DNA of 64,000 bases from Melioribacteraceae bacterium 4301-Me (GTDB lineage: Bacteria > Bacteroidota > Ignavibacteria > Ignavibacteriales > Melioribacteraceae). Each line of letters begins with the position of its first letter. Positions within the stretch are counted from its first letter, which is position 1. Of the stretch, positions 26,509-35,512 are shown piece after piece. The stretch is from contig JBGORM010000004.1 of NCBI GenBank assembly GCA_041538185.1, forward strand, positions 62,001-126,000. Reading direction: 5' to 3'. The position numbers and the translations under genes were made by a program. The notes beneath the pieces were generated by a model. That model had not been told where the DNA came from, ran no database searches, and saw nothing but the letters and a program-made list of their open reading frames with translations.

Positions 26509-27910
26509 TGTCAACCCCCATTTCTTTTGAAATTAAATTTAGCAATTCTTTTTCGGTTATGAGTTTTGTTTTCATTAAAGCAGAAACGAAAGATATTTTG
26601 TTTTGATGAGCATATTTTACAATCTCTTGAATTGTCTCATAACCATAAGTTGGAATTAAAGATGCAGCAATAGCAGATGAACTAATTAAGTGTGATTTAC
26701 ACTTTTCTAAATTTGCTGTAATTCCATCAATGCAATTTTTAGTCAAATTGTAATTTGATTTTTTCAAAAGATGAATTGATTTCAAGAATAGGTGAGAAAT
26801 TAAAGGGAGAAAAGGATTTAGTTCAAGGTTCCCATTTGCAACAGCATTTGTTATGATTACGTCGTGACCTTTTATCAATTCGCAAATTTGAATTGTATTT
26901 TCTAAAATAACAGGGTTTACTTTACCAGGCATAATTGAAGAACCAGCTTGTTTGCTTGGCAAGTTAATTTCACCGATACCACCGTTAGGTCCGCTTGATA
27001 AGAATCGTAAATCGTTGCAGATTTTATTTATTGAAGATGCACCTGCTTTTACTATTCCATGTACTTCAACAAAAACATCAAGATTTTGAGTGGCATCAAT
27101 TAAATCTTCAGATTTAGCAATAGGCAAATTGGTAATTTTTTTAAGAATATTATTAACATTAAGGACATACTCTTTATTTGCTGCTACTGAAGTTCCTACG
27201 GCTGTTCCACCTAAGTTAACCGAGCGAAGTCTTTCTTCAGCATTGTATAATCGCCATCGGTCACGTGCAATTGCTTGGGCATAAGCACCAAATTCTTGTC
27301 CAAGTGTGATTGGCACAGCGTCCTGCATTTGTGTTCTGCCAAGTTTTAAAATGTTTTTAAATTCCACTTCTTTTTTCTGAAGAGAATTTTGAAGAGAAGC
27401 AAATGATTCAGCAAGTTCTCTTATTAAATAAATTGAAGCAACTTTTACTGCTGTTGGGAAGGTATCATTTGTAGATTGGCCTAGGTTTACATCGTCTAAT
27501 GGACTAATTATTTTGTAATCTCCATAGTTTTTACCTAATATTTTAAGTGCTTCATTAGCAATCACTTCATTGACATTCATATTAAGTGAAGTACCAGCGC
27601 CACCTTGATATGGATCGACAATAATTTTATTATAAATAGAATCACTTTTTCCCAAAATTGCCTCATCAGATTCTCTAATTAGAGAAATAATTGCTTCTTC
27701 TATTGCATCAAATTTTTCTTTGAACAGCAGTCCACATTTATAATTTGTTTGAGCTGCTGCCAATTTTACTTGGAAGTATGCTTTAATTAAATAAGGGTTT
27801 ATTTTTTCGCCAGATTGAAAGAAATTTTGAACACTTCTTACAGTATGAATGCCATATGCTGCGTCTTGGGGAATTTCCAATTCTCCTATTGAATCTTTTT
27901 CTATTCTCAT
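26501..27910 (-). CDS. aspA: Aspartate ammonia-lyase
   Basis: Splits aspartate into fumarate and ammonium. The fumarase/aspartase superfamily signature GSSIMPGKVNPVI is intact, as are LGRTQMQDAVPITLGQEF and SLNMNVNEVIANEAL. With the ATG at 27910 the length (469 aa) matches the family; an upstream TTG at 27946 would add 12 poorly supported residues. It is translationally coupled to hydF. This pairing is seen in other hyd maturation clusters and suggests aspartase supplies ammonium for the dithiomethylamine bridge of the H-cluster (inference); a plain role in aspartate/fumarate metabolism is also possible. Confidence 0.94.
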   Translation of the reverse strand: MRIEKDSIGELEIPQDAAYGIHTVRSVQNFFQSGEKINPYLIKAYFQVKLAAAQTNYKCGLLFKEKFDAIEEAIISLIRESDEAILGKSDSIYNKIIVDPYQGGAGTSLNMNVNEVIANEALKILGKNYGDYKIISPLDDVNLGQSTNDTFPTAVKVASIYLIRELAESFASLQNSLQKKEVEFKNILKLGRTQMQDAVPITLGQEFGAYAQAIARDRWRLYNAEERLRSVNLGGTAVGTSVAANKEYVLNVNNILKKITNLPIAKSEDLIDATQNLDVFVEVHGIVKAGASSINKICNDLRFLSSGPNGGIGEINLPSKQAGSSIMPGKVNPVILENTIQICELIKGHDVIITNAVANGNLELNPFLPLISHLFLKSIHLLKKSNYNLTKNCIDGITANLEKCKSHLISSSAIAASLIPTYGYETIQEIVKYAHQNKISFVSALMKTKLITEKELLNLISKEMGVDSE

Positions 27911-27974
27911 AGGTTTGTTTGTTTTATTGTTATCAAGTGGATGCAAAAATCGTACTATTATTTTCTTTTAGGTG

Positions 27975-28008
27975 ATAAAAAAAGACCCGGTCATGAAATA
28001 ACCGGGTC
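27975..28008 (-). terminator. Rho-independent terminator after the multihaem cytochrome gene
   Basis: On the minus strand GACCCGGT pairs with ACCGGGTC (28008-28001 with 27991-27984) around a 9-base loop and is followed directly by seven T (27983-27977). It lies 33 bases past the cytochrome stop and isolates it from aspA-hydF. Confidence 0.9.
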
Positions 28009-28040
28009 AAATAAGGTGCTTTTATAACAATGGAGGTATT

Positions 28041-30071
28041 TTATTTTAGCAGCAGCATTTTATTAACTTTAACAAAGTTGCCTGCTTCGATTTTATAAAA
28101 ATAAACACCTGAAGCAAGGCTGCCTGCATTCCAAGTAAAAGTGTGGGTTCCTGCATTAAGTTCACCATTAACAAGTACACCAACTTCTCTTCCTATGGAA
28201 TCATAAATAGTCAATTTTACATGAGATGTGGTTGGTAAATCAAATTTAATATTAGTTGAAGGGTTAAAAGGATTAGGATAATTTTGATAGATAGAGTATT
28301 GAGTTGGCAAATCTGTATTTTCTCTTACAACTGGTGTTCCACCTAAAGCTACGTAAGTGTTAATGAGCATTGATACTATAAATTTAGGATTGTGAATGCC
28401 CCAGCTTTTATCTTCTTCTACAACTTTAACATTGTAAAATGCCTGAAGTTGGCTGGTTGTCCAGCTGGCATCGGGATCATCAGAAGAATTTGGAGTAGGC
28501 AGTAGGGCTCTAATTTTTGCTACTAAGCCCTTAACTTCATTTTGCAATCCTTCAGCTACTCCGTTACCGTCAAGATCAGCAGTTCCACCATAGTAAAAAT
28601 TAACATCTTCGAAACTTGGTCCGAATGTATTGCCGTGGCATTGTGCGCAAGCGTTCATATTATCTTGTCCGTCCGGGGTGGTCATGCTGAAAGTATGGCC
28701 GCCGCTAATCATTGAATGTCCAGTAGAGTCAGGTGCACCTGGTGCCATATGGCAGTTAACACAAGCATTAGCATCGCCGCCGGGCACTGTAGCAGTTAAG
28801 TGACGAGAGGATTGTAATGTGGCACCGTTAAAAACAACAACATTTTTACCAGCTAATACATCAGCTTGTGGACCATGATGAGGACCATAGTGTGCAGCTG
28901 GTTTTGTTGTATAAGAAGAATTAGCTACTCTGCGAGATTTATGGCAGTTCATACATAATTTCCCAAGTCCACCGTCATTAATTACGGTACCATCGGCTAA
29001 AGTAACATCGACTTTTCTAAGTTGGTGTTGGTTAGTAGCATCGTGTGGATTGTGACAAACTGCACATGTGATTGGGTCGGTTTCATAGGGATTTATAGTT
29101 TCACCTCTGCTGTATTGTACAAAGCCTAGACCGTTATGGCATTGTGCACATGCTGCGTTACCGCCTTCACTTTCAAAAGTTTCACCTGTTGCATGTTTTG
29201 ATAAAGCCCATTGTTCAGGGTAAACGTGATGATTACCGTCGTCATGGCAATAAGCACATACTGCAACATCTAAAGAAGCAACCATTCTCGAATTTTCTAT
29301 ATAGCCATAATGTTCGCTTCCTGGACCGTGACAGCTTTCGCACTGAATATTTGCTCTTAACATTGCATCAGGGTATTGTTGAACCATAGCGTCATAAGTA
29401 CCGGGTTGTAGTGTCGTTGGGAATACAAATGGGAAGTCGTCAAATCCATCGTTTGCAGCTTCTTTATCATATCCTGTAGTATGGCATTTTATACAGCTTT
29501 CGCTATAATGACTGCTTACCTCTCCGTCTAAACCTCTCTGGAACATAGTAGCATGGCCAGTTTGCTGCCATTTGTCAATTAAGTTTGAACGCCATGGATA
29601 ATATGAATCTGTTCCGTTATGGCAATCTACACAAGCTAAGTGAAGTCCATCTCTTCCTTTGCCTCTTACACCCAGATAAAGGCCTGCACTAATTGTTAGT
29701 GTTGCTGAGTAAGTTCCATCAACAACTTTTACAACATAAGTCCCAGTAACATCCGGAGTGAAAACAATTACAACACTTGAAGTATCAATAGTTTGTGTTG
29801 CGCCGAAAGTAGCATTTGAACCACTTGGCTTTGAAGTCAAGGAAAATTGTGGATTGTTTAATTTAGCTCCGACTAATTTAGCTTCAAGGTACATTTTTGT
29901 ACCTACGCCAACGTTTGTAAGACCATTATATTCAACATCAAATATGTCAGTACTTGATTTTGCTGCTGCTGCGGGTGATACACCAAAAGTTTTAAATTCC
30001 ATAGTCTGTGAAAATGAAGTCGAAGCCATCAATAAAAGAGTAGAAAGTAATATTGTGAGTTTTTTTAGCAT
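28041..30071 (-). CDS. Nine-haem cytochrome c with T9SS C-terminal sorting domain
   Basis: 676-residue exported electron carrier. A signal peptide (MLKKLTILLSTLLLMASTSFSQ) is followed by an Ig/PKD-like beta domain (about 45-130). Nine CxxCH haem sites follow (CVDCH, CIKCH, CESCH, CAYCH, CAQCH, CAVCH, CMNCH, CVNCH, CAQCH, about 145-490), with many distal His. The last 85 residues (YQNYPNPFNPSTNIKFDLP ... GVYFYKIEAGNFVKVNKMLLLK) are a type A T9SS sorting domain, so the protein should be carried across the outer membrane and placed on or released from the surface. GGAGG precedes the ATG. Haem attachment must occur in the periplasm before T9SS export. Confidence 0.93.
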   Translation of the reverse strand: MLKKLTILLSTLLLMASTSFSQTMEFKTFGVSPAAAAKSSTDIFDVEYNGLTNVGVGTKMYLEAKLVGAKLNNPQFSLTSKPSGSNATFGATQTIDTSSVVIVFTPDVTGTYVVKVVDGTYSATLTISAGLYLGVRGKGRDGLHLACVDCHNGTDSYYPWRSNLIDKWQQTGHATMFQRGLDGEVSSHYSESCIKCHTTGYDKEAANDGFDDFPFVFPTTLQPGTYDAMVQQYPDAMLRANIQCESCHGPGSEHYGYIENSRMVASLDVAVCAYCHDDGNHHVYPEQWALSKHATGETFESEGGNAACAQCHNGLGFVQYSRGETINPYETDPITCAVCHNPHDATNQHQLRKVDVTLADGTVINDGGLGKLCMNCHKSRRVANSSYTTKPAAHYGPHHGPQADVLAGKNVVVFNGATLQSSRHLTATVPGGDANACVNCHMAPGAPDSTGHSMISGGHTFSMTTPDGQDNMNACAQCHGNTFGPSFEDVNFYYGGTADLDGNGVAEGLQNEVKGLVAKIRALLPTPNSSDDPDASWTTSQLQAFYNVKVVEEDKSWGIHNPKFIVSMLINTYVALGGTPVVRENTDLPTQYSIYQNYPNPFNPSTNIKFDLPTTSHVKLTIYDSIGREVGVLVNGELNAGTHTFTWNAGSLASGVYFYKIEAGNFVKVNKMLLLK

Positions 30072-30267
30072 ACAACTCCTCCTTAATAGTAAGAGTTTTG
30101 TTTTTTAATTAGTTTGTTTGTAATTATAAAATCGGATATTTGTCCTATTTTTTCCATTTTGCAGTATTAACTTAAAAAAAATATCCAAGATGTCAAAGTC
30201 CAAAATAGCTAAATACGACTTTTTACCATAATATCTAATATTATACCACCTGTAAAGATGCTGAAAA

Positions 30268-30299
30268 TTTGATAAAACAAGGCTCTTTAACTATATTTT
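30268..30299 (+). promoter_or_regulatory. Predicted -33/-7 promoter of cysS
   Basis: TTTG (30268-30271), a 20-base spacer, then TATATTTT (30292-30299). It lies about 23 bp before the GTG start, and GAGAGG (about 30311) serves as ribosome site. Confidence 0.55.
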
Positions 30300-30321
30300 T
30301 TATCAAAATTGAGAGGAATAA

Positions 30322-31731
30322 GTGCAGATTTACAATACATTAAAAAAAAGAAAGGAGGAATTTCGACCACAAAATCCACCTTTTGTTACTATGTATGTTT
30401 GTGGACCTACAGTTTACGATTTTTTTCACATAGGTAACGCAAGAACATTTATAATGTCTGATATAATAAGAAGGTACTTAGAATATAAAGGCTATAAAGT
30501 AAAATATGTAATGAATATTACCGATATTGATGATAAAATAATAAAAAAGTCAAATGAGGAAAAAATTCCTTTTGAGCAGGTTTCAAAGAAATTTACTGAT
30601 GCTTTCTTTGAAGACGTTGAACAGCTAAAAATACTTAAAGCTGATGCTAACCCTCGTGCTACTGAACATATTCAAGATATAATTGAAATGATTTCTGAGT
30701 TGGAGAAAAAAGGTTATGCATATAATGTAAATGGAGATGTCTTTTTTGATGTCTTGAAATTCTCAAGTTATGGCAAGCTAAGCGGTAAAAAGATTGAAGA
30801 GCTTGAAGCAGGTGCGAGAATTGATGTTAATGAAAATAAAAAGAATCCCTTAGATTTTGCTTTATGGAAAAAAGCAAAAGAAGGTGAGCCCTGTTGGGAG
30901 AGTCCTTGGGGTAAAGGTAGGCCGGGCTGGCACATCGAATGTTCTGTAATGAGTACTAAACATTTGGGTAAAACTATTGATATTCATGCTGGAGGAAATG
31001 ACTTAATCTTTCCTCATCACGAAAATGAAATTGCTCAAAGTGAAGCTGCCTTTGGCCAACAATTTGTAAAATATTGGATTCATTTTGGCTTCTTGAATAT
31101 TCAAAATGAAAAAATGTCTAAGTCGCTTGGCAATTTTTTAACAGCCAGAGAAATCTTAAAGAAATTTTCAGCTCAGGCAATTAGATTTTTCTTTAGTCAA
31201 ACTTACTACGGTGGACCACTAAATTTTAGTGAAGAATTATTAGCCTCTTCGGAAAAGGGGCTTGAAAAACTTCAAAATCTTATACAAACCACAAAGGAAA
31301 GATTAAATAATCCGAGCGGAGGTGAATCTAACTTTGGCTTTGAAAAGTATTATAAAGAATTTGAAAACGCTATGGATGATGATTTTAACACACCCCAAGC
31401 AATTAGTGTGATTTTTGAATTTGTTAGGCAAGTAAATATTGAATTTGCACTTAACCCCTTCCCAAATAAAGAATTTTGTGAAAATGTCCTTAGTTTCCTT
31501 AGAAAGACTGCTCAAAACGTCTTTGGGATAGTAGATGTTGATTCATTGGTAGATAGTGGTTCCGTTACTATTGAAGATGAGCTGATTAAAATACTAATAA
31601 AAATAAGAGCAGAATTGAAAGAGCAAAAAAATTATAAATTAGCTGACTTAATAAGAGAAGAATTGAATAAATTGGGTATTCAGCTTAAAGATAATAAAAC
31701 TGGGTATACGACTTATATCAAACAGAAGTAA
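30322..31731 (+). CDS. cysS: Cysteinyl-tRNA synthetase
   Basis: Charges tRNA-Cys. Class I core with the HIGH form FHIGNART (about residue 36), the Zn-binding Cys in YVCGPTVYD and ECSVMSTKHLG, the HHENEIAQSEA block and KMSKSLGNF. The helical anticodon domain extends to the C-terminus; 469 aa is standard. GTG start at 30322 with GAGAGG about 6 bases before it. It appears to be transcribed alone. Confidence 0.97.
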   Translation: MQIYNTLKKRKEEFRPQNPPFVTMYVCGPTVYDFFHIGNARTFIMSDIIRRYLEYKGYKVKYVMNITDIDDKIIKKSNEEKIPFEQVSKKFTDAFFEDVEQLKILKADANPRATEHIQDIIEMISELEKKGYAYNVNGDVFFDVLKFSSYGKLSGKKIEELEAGARIDVNENKKNPLDFALWKKAKEGEPCWESPWGKGRPGWHIECSVMSTKHLGKTIDIHAGGNDLIFPHHENEIAQSEAAFGQQFVKYWIHFGFLNIQNEKMSKSLGNFLTAREILKKFSAQAIRFFFSQTYYGGPLNFSEELLASSEKGLEKLQNLIQTTKERLNNPSGGESNFGFEKYYKEFENAMDDDFNTPQAISVIFEFVRQVNIEFALNPFPNKEFCENVLSFLRKTAQNVFGIVDVDSLVDSGSVTIEDELIKILIKIRAELKEQKNYKLADLIREELNKLGIQLKDNKTGYTTYIKQK

Positions 31732-31780
31732 GTATTTTATAAACTTATTGATAGAGACTTATGAAAAATTCGATATGTCG

Positions 31781-31887
31781 GGGCTGTCTGAAAAGTAAGA
31801 TTTTTTAAAAAATAGAAAACGGGTAACACGGATTTTAACAGATTCTCACAGGTATTATAGTTGAAAAATTACTTTTTAGACAGTCTC
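31781..31887. mobile_element. MITE-like element with terminal inverted repeats (element 2)
   Basis: The left end GGGCTGTCTGAAAAGTAAG (from 31781) and the right end (31864-31887, reading on the minus strand GAGACTGTCTAAAAAGTAAT) are near-perfect inverted copies over about 20 bases. The core CTGTCTAAAAAGTAA is shared with element 1 at 16573-16720, and both carry an ATTC(T)CACAGGTA-like interior. About 107 bp, non-coding. Confidence 0.5.
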
Positions 31888-31940
31888 TTTTTAATTTGGG
31901 TGAAGATTCTTGCTTTCGTGAGAATGACAAACCATGAAGT

Positions 31941-32016
31941 TGGAAATCCACCACTCCACGAAGTGTGGGGATCCACCACTTCGTGGGTGAATTCTCATCG
32001 TAAGGTGAATACTCAT
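31941..32016 (-). repeat. Dispersed repeat, copy B
   Basis: On the minus strand it reads ATGAGTATTCACCTTACGATG ... AATTCACCCACGAAGTGGTGG ... GTGGAGTGGTGGATTTCCA, closely matching copy A at 2258-2319 in the same order. It also shares GAAGTGTGGG-ATCCACC with copy C at 42815. Confidence 0.6.
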
Positions 32017-32104
32017 AAAAAAATTTGTTTTTCAGAAATCTCTGAGAATTATTTTTCTATTTATCTAATTGATTCTTATTTTTATCTATCAAAAAAAGGT
32101 ACAA

Positions 32105-32878
32105 ATGAAAAAAATAGTTTTTCTATTAGGCTTTCTATTATTTCCTATTAGTTATTTAATTGCTCAAGGCACAAGTGGTACTAATGCAAAATATGAGTAC
32201 CGTTATTTAATTGATTTGCCTACTGCTGGTATTTTAGAAAAAGGATACGTAGGGCTCTCTATGGATGTAATGCCTCTTGGTGTTGTGGTCTCTCGAATTG
32301 AAGTAGGGGTATTTGACAATTTCAGCTTTGGAATTTCTTATGGTGGTTCAAATATTATTGGTACAGGCAAGCTCGATTGGTATAAATTGCCTGGTGTGAA
32401 TCTGCGGGTTAGAATTGTAAATGAAACCGAATCGTTGCCTGCTTTTACTTTGGGCTTTGACTCACAAGGTAAAGGGATTTATGATAAAAGTTTAGATCGT
32501 TATCAAATAAAATCACCTGGCTTCTTTGTTGCATCTTCAAAAAATTTCCAGTTTCTTGGGTACCTAAGCATACATGGGATGATTAATTACTCGCTCGAAA
32601 GAGATGATAGCGATAAAGATTTAAATATTGCTGTAGGCTTTGAAAAAACTTTAGGTGGTAGAGTTTCATTTATTACTGAATATGATTTTGCATTAAATGA
32701 TAATACAAGTAAATCATTAGGTAGTGGAAATGGTTATTTAAATATGGGACTAAGATGGTCGATCGGCGATGGGTTAACATTAGGATTTAATTTAAGAGAT
32801 TTGCTTGACAATAAAAGATTCTCTTCAAACAAAGCCGATAGAGGAATTTTTGTAGAATATGTAAAAGCTATTTTTTAG
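32105..32878 (+). CDS. Exported outer-membrane-like beta protein, unknown function
   Basis: 257 residues. Signal peptide MKKIVFLLGFLLFPISYLIAQ, then a succession of amphipathic strands with Gly/aromatic turns (NFSFGISYGGSNIIG, VSFITEYDFALNDN, YLNMGLRWSIGDGLTLGFNLRDLL), typical of a small barrel. The closing LTLGFNLRDLL...KADRGIFVEYVKAIF resembles proteins common in Ignavibacteria and Chlorobi, but I cannot name it. ATG 32105 is used because it opens the signal peptide; the ORF extends upstream into repeat sequence. No tight operon partner. Confidence 0.7.
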   Translation: MKKIVFLLGFLLFPISYLIAQGTSGTNAKYEYRYLIDLPTAGILEKGYVGLSMDVMPLGVVVSRIEVGVFDNFSFGISYGGSNIIGTGKLDWYKLPGVNLRVRIVNETESLPAFTLGFDSQGKGIYDKSLDRYQIKSPGFFVASSKNFQFLGYLSIHGMINYSLERDDSDKDLNIAVGFEKTLGGRVSFITEYDFALNDNTSKSLGSGNGYLNMGLRWSIGDGLTLGFNLRDLLDNKRFSSNKADRGIFVEYVKAIF

Positions 32879-33024
32879 GTGGTGTTTATTTTTTTACCCA
32901 CCTGTGTAATTAAAGAGTACACGCCTTACAATTTCAAGTTTTATAATAGACTTATTTTTTGCCTTTTATGAGGCATGAAAATTGTTATTTTAATACTGTT
33001 TCTTATCAAAGAAAGGTAATTGAA

Positions 33025-33966
33025 ATGGGAAAGTTTATTAAAACATTAATTTTTGCCTCGCTCTTAGTCCTTTCGGGTTGTTATACACAAGTAGCCTTAA
33101 GAGAGCCAACCGATTGGAATAATGGCTATGCAAATAATGAAAATGAATCGGAACAGTATAATGATACTACGTACAGTCAAGATTCTTCCTCGTACTATAA
33201 TGATTATTACGATAATTATTATAATAGCCCGTATCGTCGTTATTACTACGGTTATTATCCGCCCTCTGGCTTTTCTTTATCTTTAGGTTATTTTGATCCA
33301 TGGTACTATGATTATTACAATTGGTGGTGTGGAACATGTTTAACTTGGGGTTATTATTCACCATGGTATTCCCCTTATTACTATAGCTATTATCCTTATT
33401 TTTATTATGGATATTATCCTTATTACTACCCAACAATAATAAAATATAGAAACTATAATTACACACACCTGAGAGATAACAGCGGCGGAAGAGGTTACAG
33501 CTCAAGAAGTTCTTCAACTAGAGATAGATTTTCTGGGGGAAGAACACCAACATCAATTAACAATTCAACTAATAATGGCAAGCCATCGGTTGACTTGACC
33601 AACACACCAGTTTCTCGAAGCGATAGAAATGAGAATGGCAGAGTTGTACCAAAATCTGCTAATCCTACTTCTACACGCAACAATGAACCTGCAGTTAGAG
33701 AGCGAGCACCAAGAAGCTCTGAACCAAGAACAAGAAGCAGCAACGGTTCAAGAAGCGGAAACAGGGTTCGTTATATTCCACGGGGAGAAGCTCAAAGAAA
33801 TTATAGTCCTCCAGCTTACATTCCTAAATCACCACAAAATGATAACTCTAATGGTTCAAGAAGTTATTCGCCGCCTTCAAGTTCAAGCCCATCTAGTTCT
33901 AGGGGGACTTCTTCAAGTGGGGGGAATTCAACTAGAAATAGTGGTACGCGTAGCGGAAGAAGGTAA
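33025..33966 (+). CDS. Tyr/Ser/Arg-rich lipoprotein, unknown function
   Basis: 313 residues. MGKFIKTLIFASLLVLSGC is a lipoprotein signal with Cys at about residue 19. A Tyr-rich low-complexity region follows (about 45-145, SSYYNDYYDNYYNSPYRRYYYGYYPP...), with a Trp/Tyr/Cys cluster YNWWCGTCLTWGYYSP. The last half is Ser/Arg/Asn/Pro-rich and looks disordered. Start ATG 33025 with AAAGG about 8 bases upstream. The Tyr-rich middle might be an adhesive or surface-structural region (inference). It precedes a FadL-like gene by 34 bp and is probably cotranscribed. The complementary strand shows an Asn-rich shadow ORF that is not a gene. Confidence 0.75.
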   Translation: MGKFIKTLIFASLLVLSGCYTQVALREPTDWNNGYANNENESEQYNDTTYSQDSSSYYNDYYDNYYNSPYRRYYYGYYPPSGFSLSLGYFDPWYYDYYNWWCGTCLTWGYYSPWYSPYYYSYYPYFYYGYYPYYYPTIIKYRNYNYTHLRDNSGGRGYSSRSSSTRDRFSGGRTPTSINNSTNNGKPSVDLTNTPVSRSDRNENGRVVPKSANPTSTRNNEPAVRERAPRSSEPRTRSSNGSRSGNRVRYIPRGEAQRNYSPPAYIPKSPQNDNSNGSRSYSPPSSSSPSSSRGTSSSGGNSTRNSGTRSGRR

Positions 33967-34000
33967 CATTCTAAAAATTTTTTACTCATAGAGGTAGTTT

Positions 34001-35458
34001 ATGGCAAACAAGAGTCTATTATTAAAACTATTTATAGTTACTTTTTACTTTTATATCGAATTAACCGCACAGGATTTTAATGATGCATTAAGATTAACAG
34101 AGCCAGGTATTCTTTCTGATGCAAGAGCATTATCTATGGGCAATGCATATACTGCACTTAGTAATGATTTCTCTGCTGCTTTTTTTAATCCTGCTGGTTT
34201 TGGTCTAATAAATAGATCACAACTTTCTGCTTCTTTTAATTATAATTCATTTGGAAATACTACTACATTTTTTAATAAAATAAATGATGCTACTAATAAT
34301 GCATCTAAGTTTACTCAATTTGGAGTTGTTTTGCCTTTCCCTACTTATAGAGGCAGTTTAGTGTTTGCATTGGGCTATAATCTTGAGAAGGATTTTAACT
34401 CAATAGTTAAATTCGATGGTTATAATTCGGCTAACAATTCTATGATTCAGGATTTAACTTCTTATAACGAAGATATAATGTACTATTTAGGTTTAAGTTA
34501 CCCGCTCAAAGATAAGTTGGGGAATTATATCAAAGATACTACACTAATACATGGTGGACTAAATCAAAGTGGTTCAATTATCCAAAGAGGAAATATTAAC
34601 TCATGGTCTTTGTCTGGTGCCATAGAAGTGGAAAAAAATGTGTTTTTGGGAGCCACGATTGATATTGTCGGCGGTAACTTAGAACGTAATAGAAAATATT
34701 GGGAAGATGATATTTATAATTTGTATCCTTCTAGTCTTAGACTTGACCCAAATGATCCTGCTACTGCTGATTTTCAGAGTTTTTATTTGAATGATATTAT
34801 TAGTTGGGATATTTCTGGCTGGGATGCTAAAGTGGGTTTTCTTATAAAACCAATTGACCAACTGAATATTGGTGGGACCGTTAAATTTCCTAGAAGATAC
34901 ACCATTAAAGAAACTTATTATGAAACTGCAACAAGTTCTTTTGGAAGTTCTGCCGGCTTTCAGTATAATCCAGATAATAACTATCTTGAATACGAAATTT
35001 CTACACCATATGAATTTTCTTTTGGTGCAGCTATTAATACAAATGTACTTGTTTTAAGTGGTGATGTAAGGTTTATAGATTATAGTCAAATGGAATTTAA
35101 AAGTGGACTTGGTGGATCACAAATTTCATCAAATAATTTTGATATAAAAAATTTATTCCGAAACACTACTAATTTTAGTGCTGGATTAGAGTACACGCTA
35201 CCATTTAATGGTTTGGCTGTTAGAGCAGGATTGATTTACAGACCATCACCATTTAAAGGTGACCCATCTGAATATGATAAGAAATATATAACTGCGGGTT
35301 TCGGATACACTATGCAGAATCGAATTACTATTAATTTTGCCTATGCTCACGGCTGGTGGAAAGATTTCGGGGATAATTACAGTTCAGGTGTTTCGAGATT
35401 TGAGCAAGATATTTCTAGGGACAATATTAGTTTTACTTTTACCTACAATTTTAGATAA
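34001..35458 (+). CDS. OmpP1/FadL-family outer-membrane transport protein
   Basis: 485-residue outer-membrane barrel. The N-terminal signal (about 1-24, ending ELTAQ) is followed by LTEPGILSDARALSMGNAYTALSNDFSAAFFNPAGFG. This is the hallmark hatch/N-terminal segment of FadL/TodX/PorV-type proteins. The rest consists of barrel strands ending FTFTYNFR with a C-terminal aromatic/Arg. FadL members move hydrophobic compounds across the outer membrane, and PorV is a T9SS shuttle; which applies here is not decided. GAGG (33990s) precedes the ATG. It ends 42 bp before a strong terminator. Confidence 0.85.
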   Translation: MANKSLLLKLFIVTFYFYIELTAQDFNDALRLTEPGILSDARALSMGNAYTALSNDFSAAFFNPAGFGLINRSQLSASFNYNSFGNTTTFFNKINDATNNASKFTQFGVVLPFPTYRGSLVFALGYNLEKDFNSIVKFDGYNSANNSMIQDLTSYNEDIMYYLGLSYPLKDKLGNYIKDTTLIHGGLNQSGSIIQRGNINSWSLSGAIEVEKNVFLGATIDIVGGNLERNRKYWEDDIYNLYPSSLRLDPNDPATADFQSFYLNDIISWDISGWDAKVGFLIKPIDQLNIGGTVKFPRRYTIKETYYETATSSFGSSAGFQYNPDNNYLEYEISTPYEFSFGAAINTNVLVLSGDVRFIDYSQMEFKSGLGGSQISSNNFDIKNLFRNTTNFSAGLEYTLPFNGLAVRAGLIYRPSPFKGDPSEYDKKYITAGFGYTMQNRITINFAYAHGWWKDFGDNYSSGVSRFEQDISRDNISFTFTYNFR

Positions 35459-35482
35459 CAATCTTATATTTCTTTCTAAGCG

Positions 35483-35512
35483 TTGACAACTCTGCAAAAG
35501 CACCTTATTTTG
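35483..35512 (+). promoter_or_regulatory. Predicted rsgA promoter overlapping the upstream terminator
   Basis: TTGACA (35483-35488), then 20 bases after the TTG comes TATTTTG (35506-35512). This -7-like box is part of the terminator stem/loop. The GTTGACAACT block is identical to that of the rplU promoter. Transcription would begin near 35519, so the message loses the terminator's left arm and starts about 20 bases before the start codon. Confidence 0.5.

Larger units (their letters stand above)
31732..32104. other. Intergenic region with MITE-like element and dispersed repeat
   Basis: No gene. It contains a second MITE-like element (31781-31887), a degenerate AGATTCTTGCTTTCGTGAGAATGAC repeat (about 31903-31931) and dispersed repeat copy B (31941-32016). 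An ORF reading through it (31861-32151) consists of repeat sequence and is not a gene. Confidence 0.5.

Noticed and set aside
31861..32151. 96-aa ORF downstream of cysS
   Set aside because: It runs through the right end of MITE-like element 2 and dispersed repeat copy B, and ends inside the signal peptide of the next gene in another frame.
33167..33743. Asn-rich and Leu/Val-rich minus-strand ORFs
   Set aside because: They are reverse-complement shadows of the Tyr- and Ser/Arg-rich lipoprotein gene; repetitive codons keep the opposite frames open.
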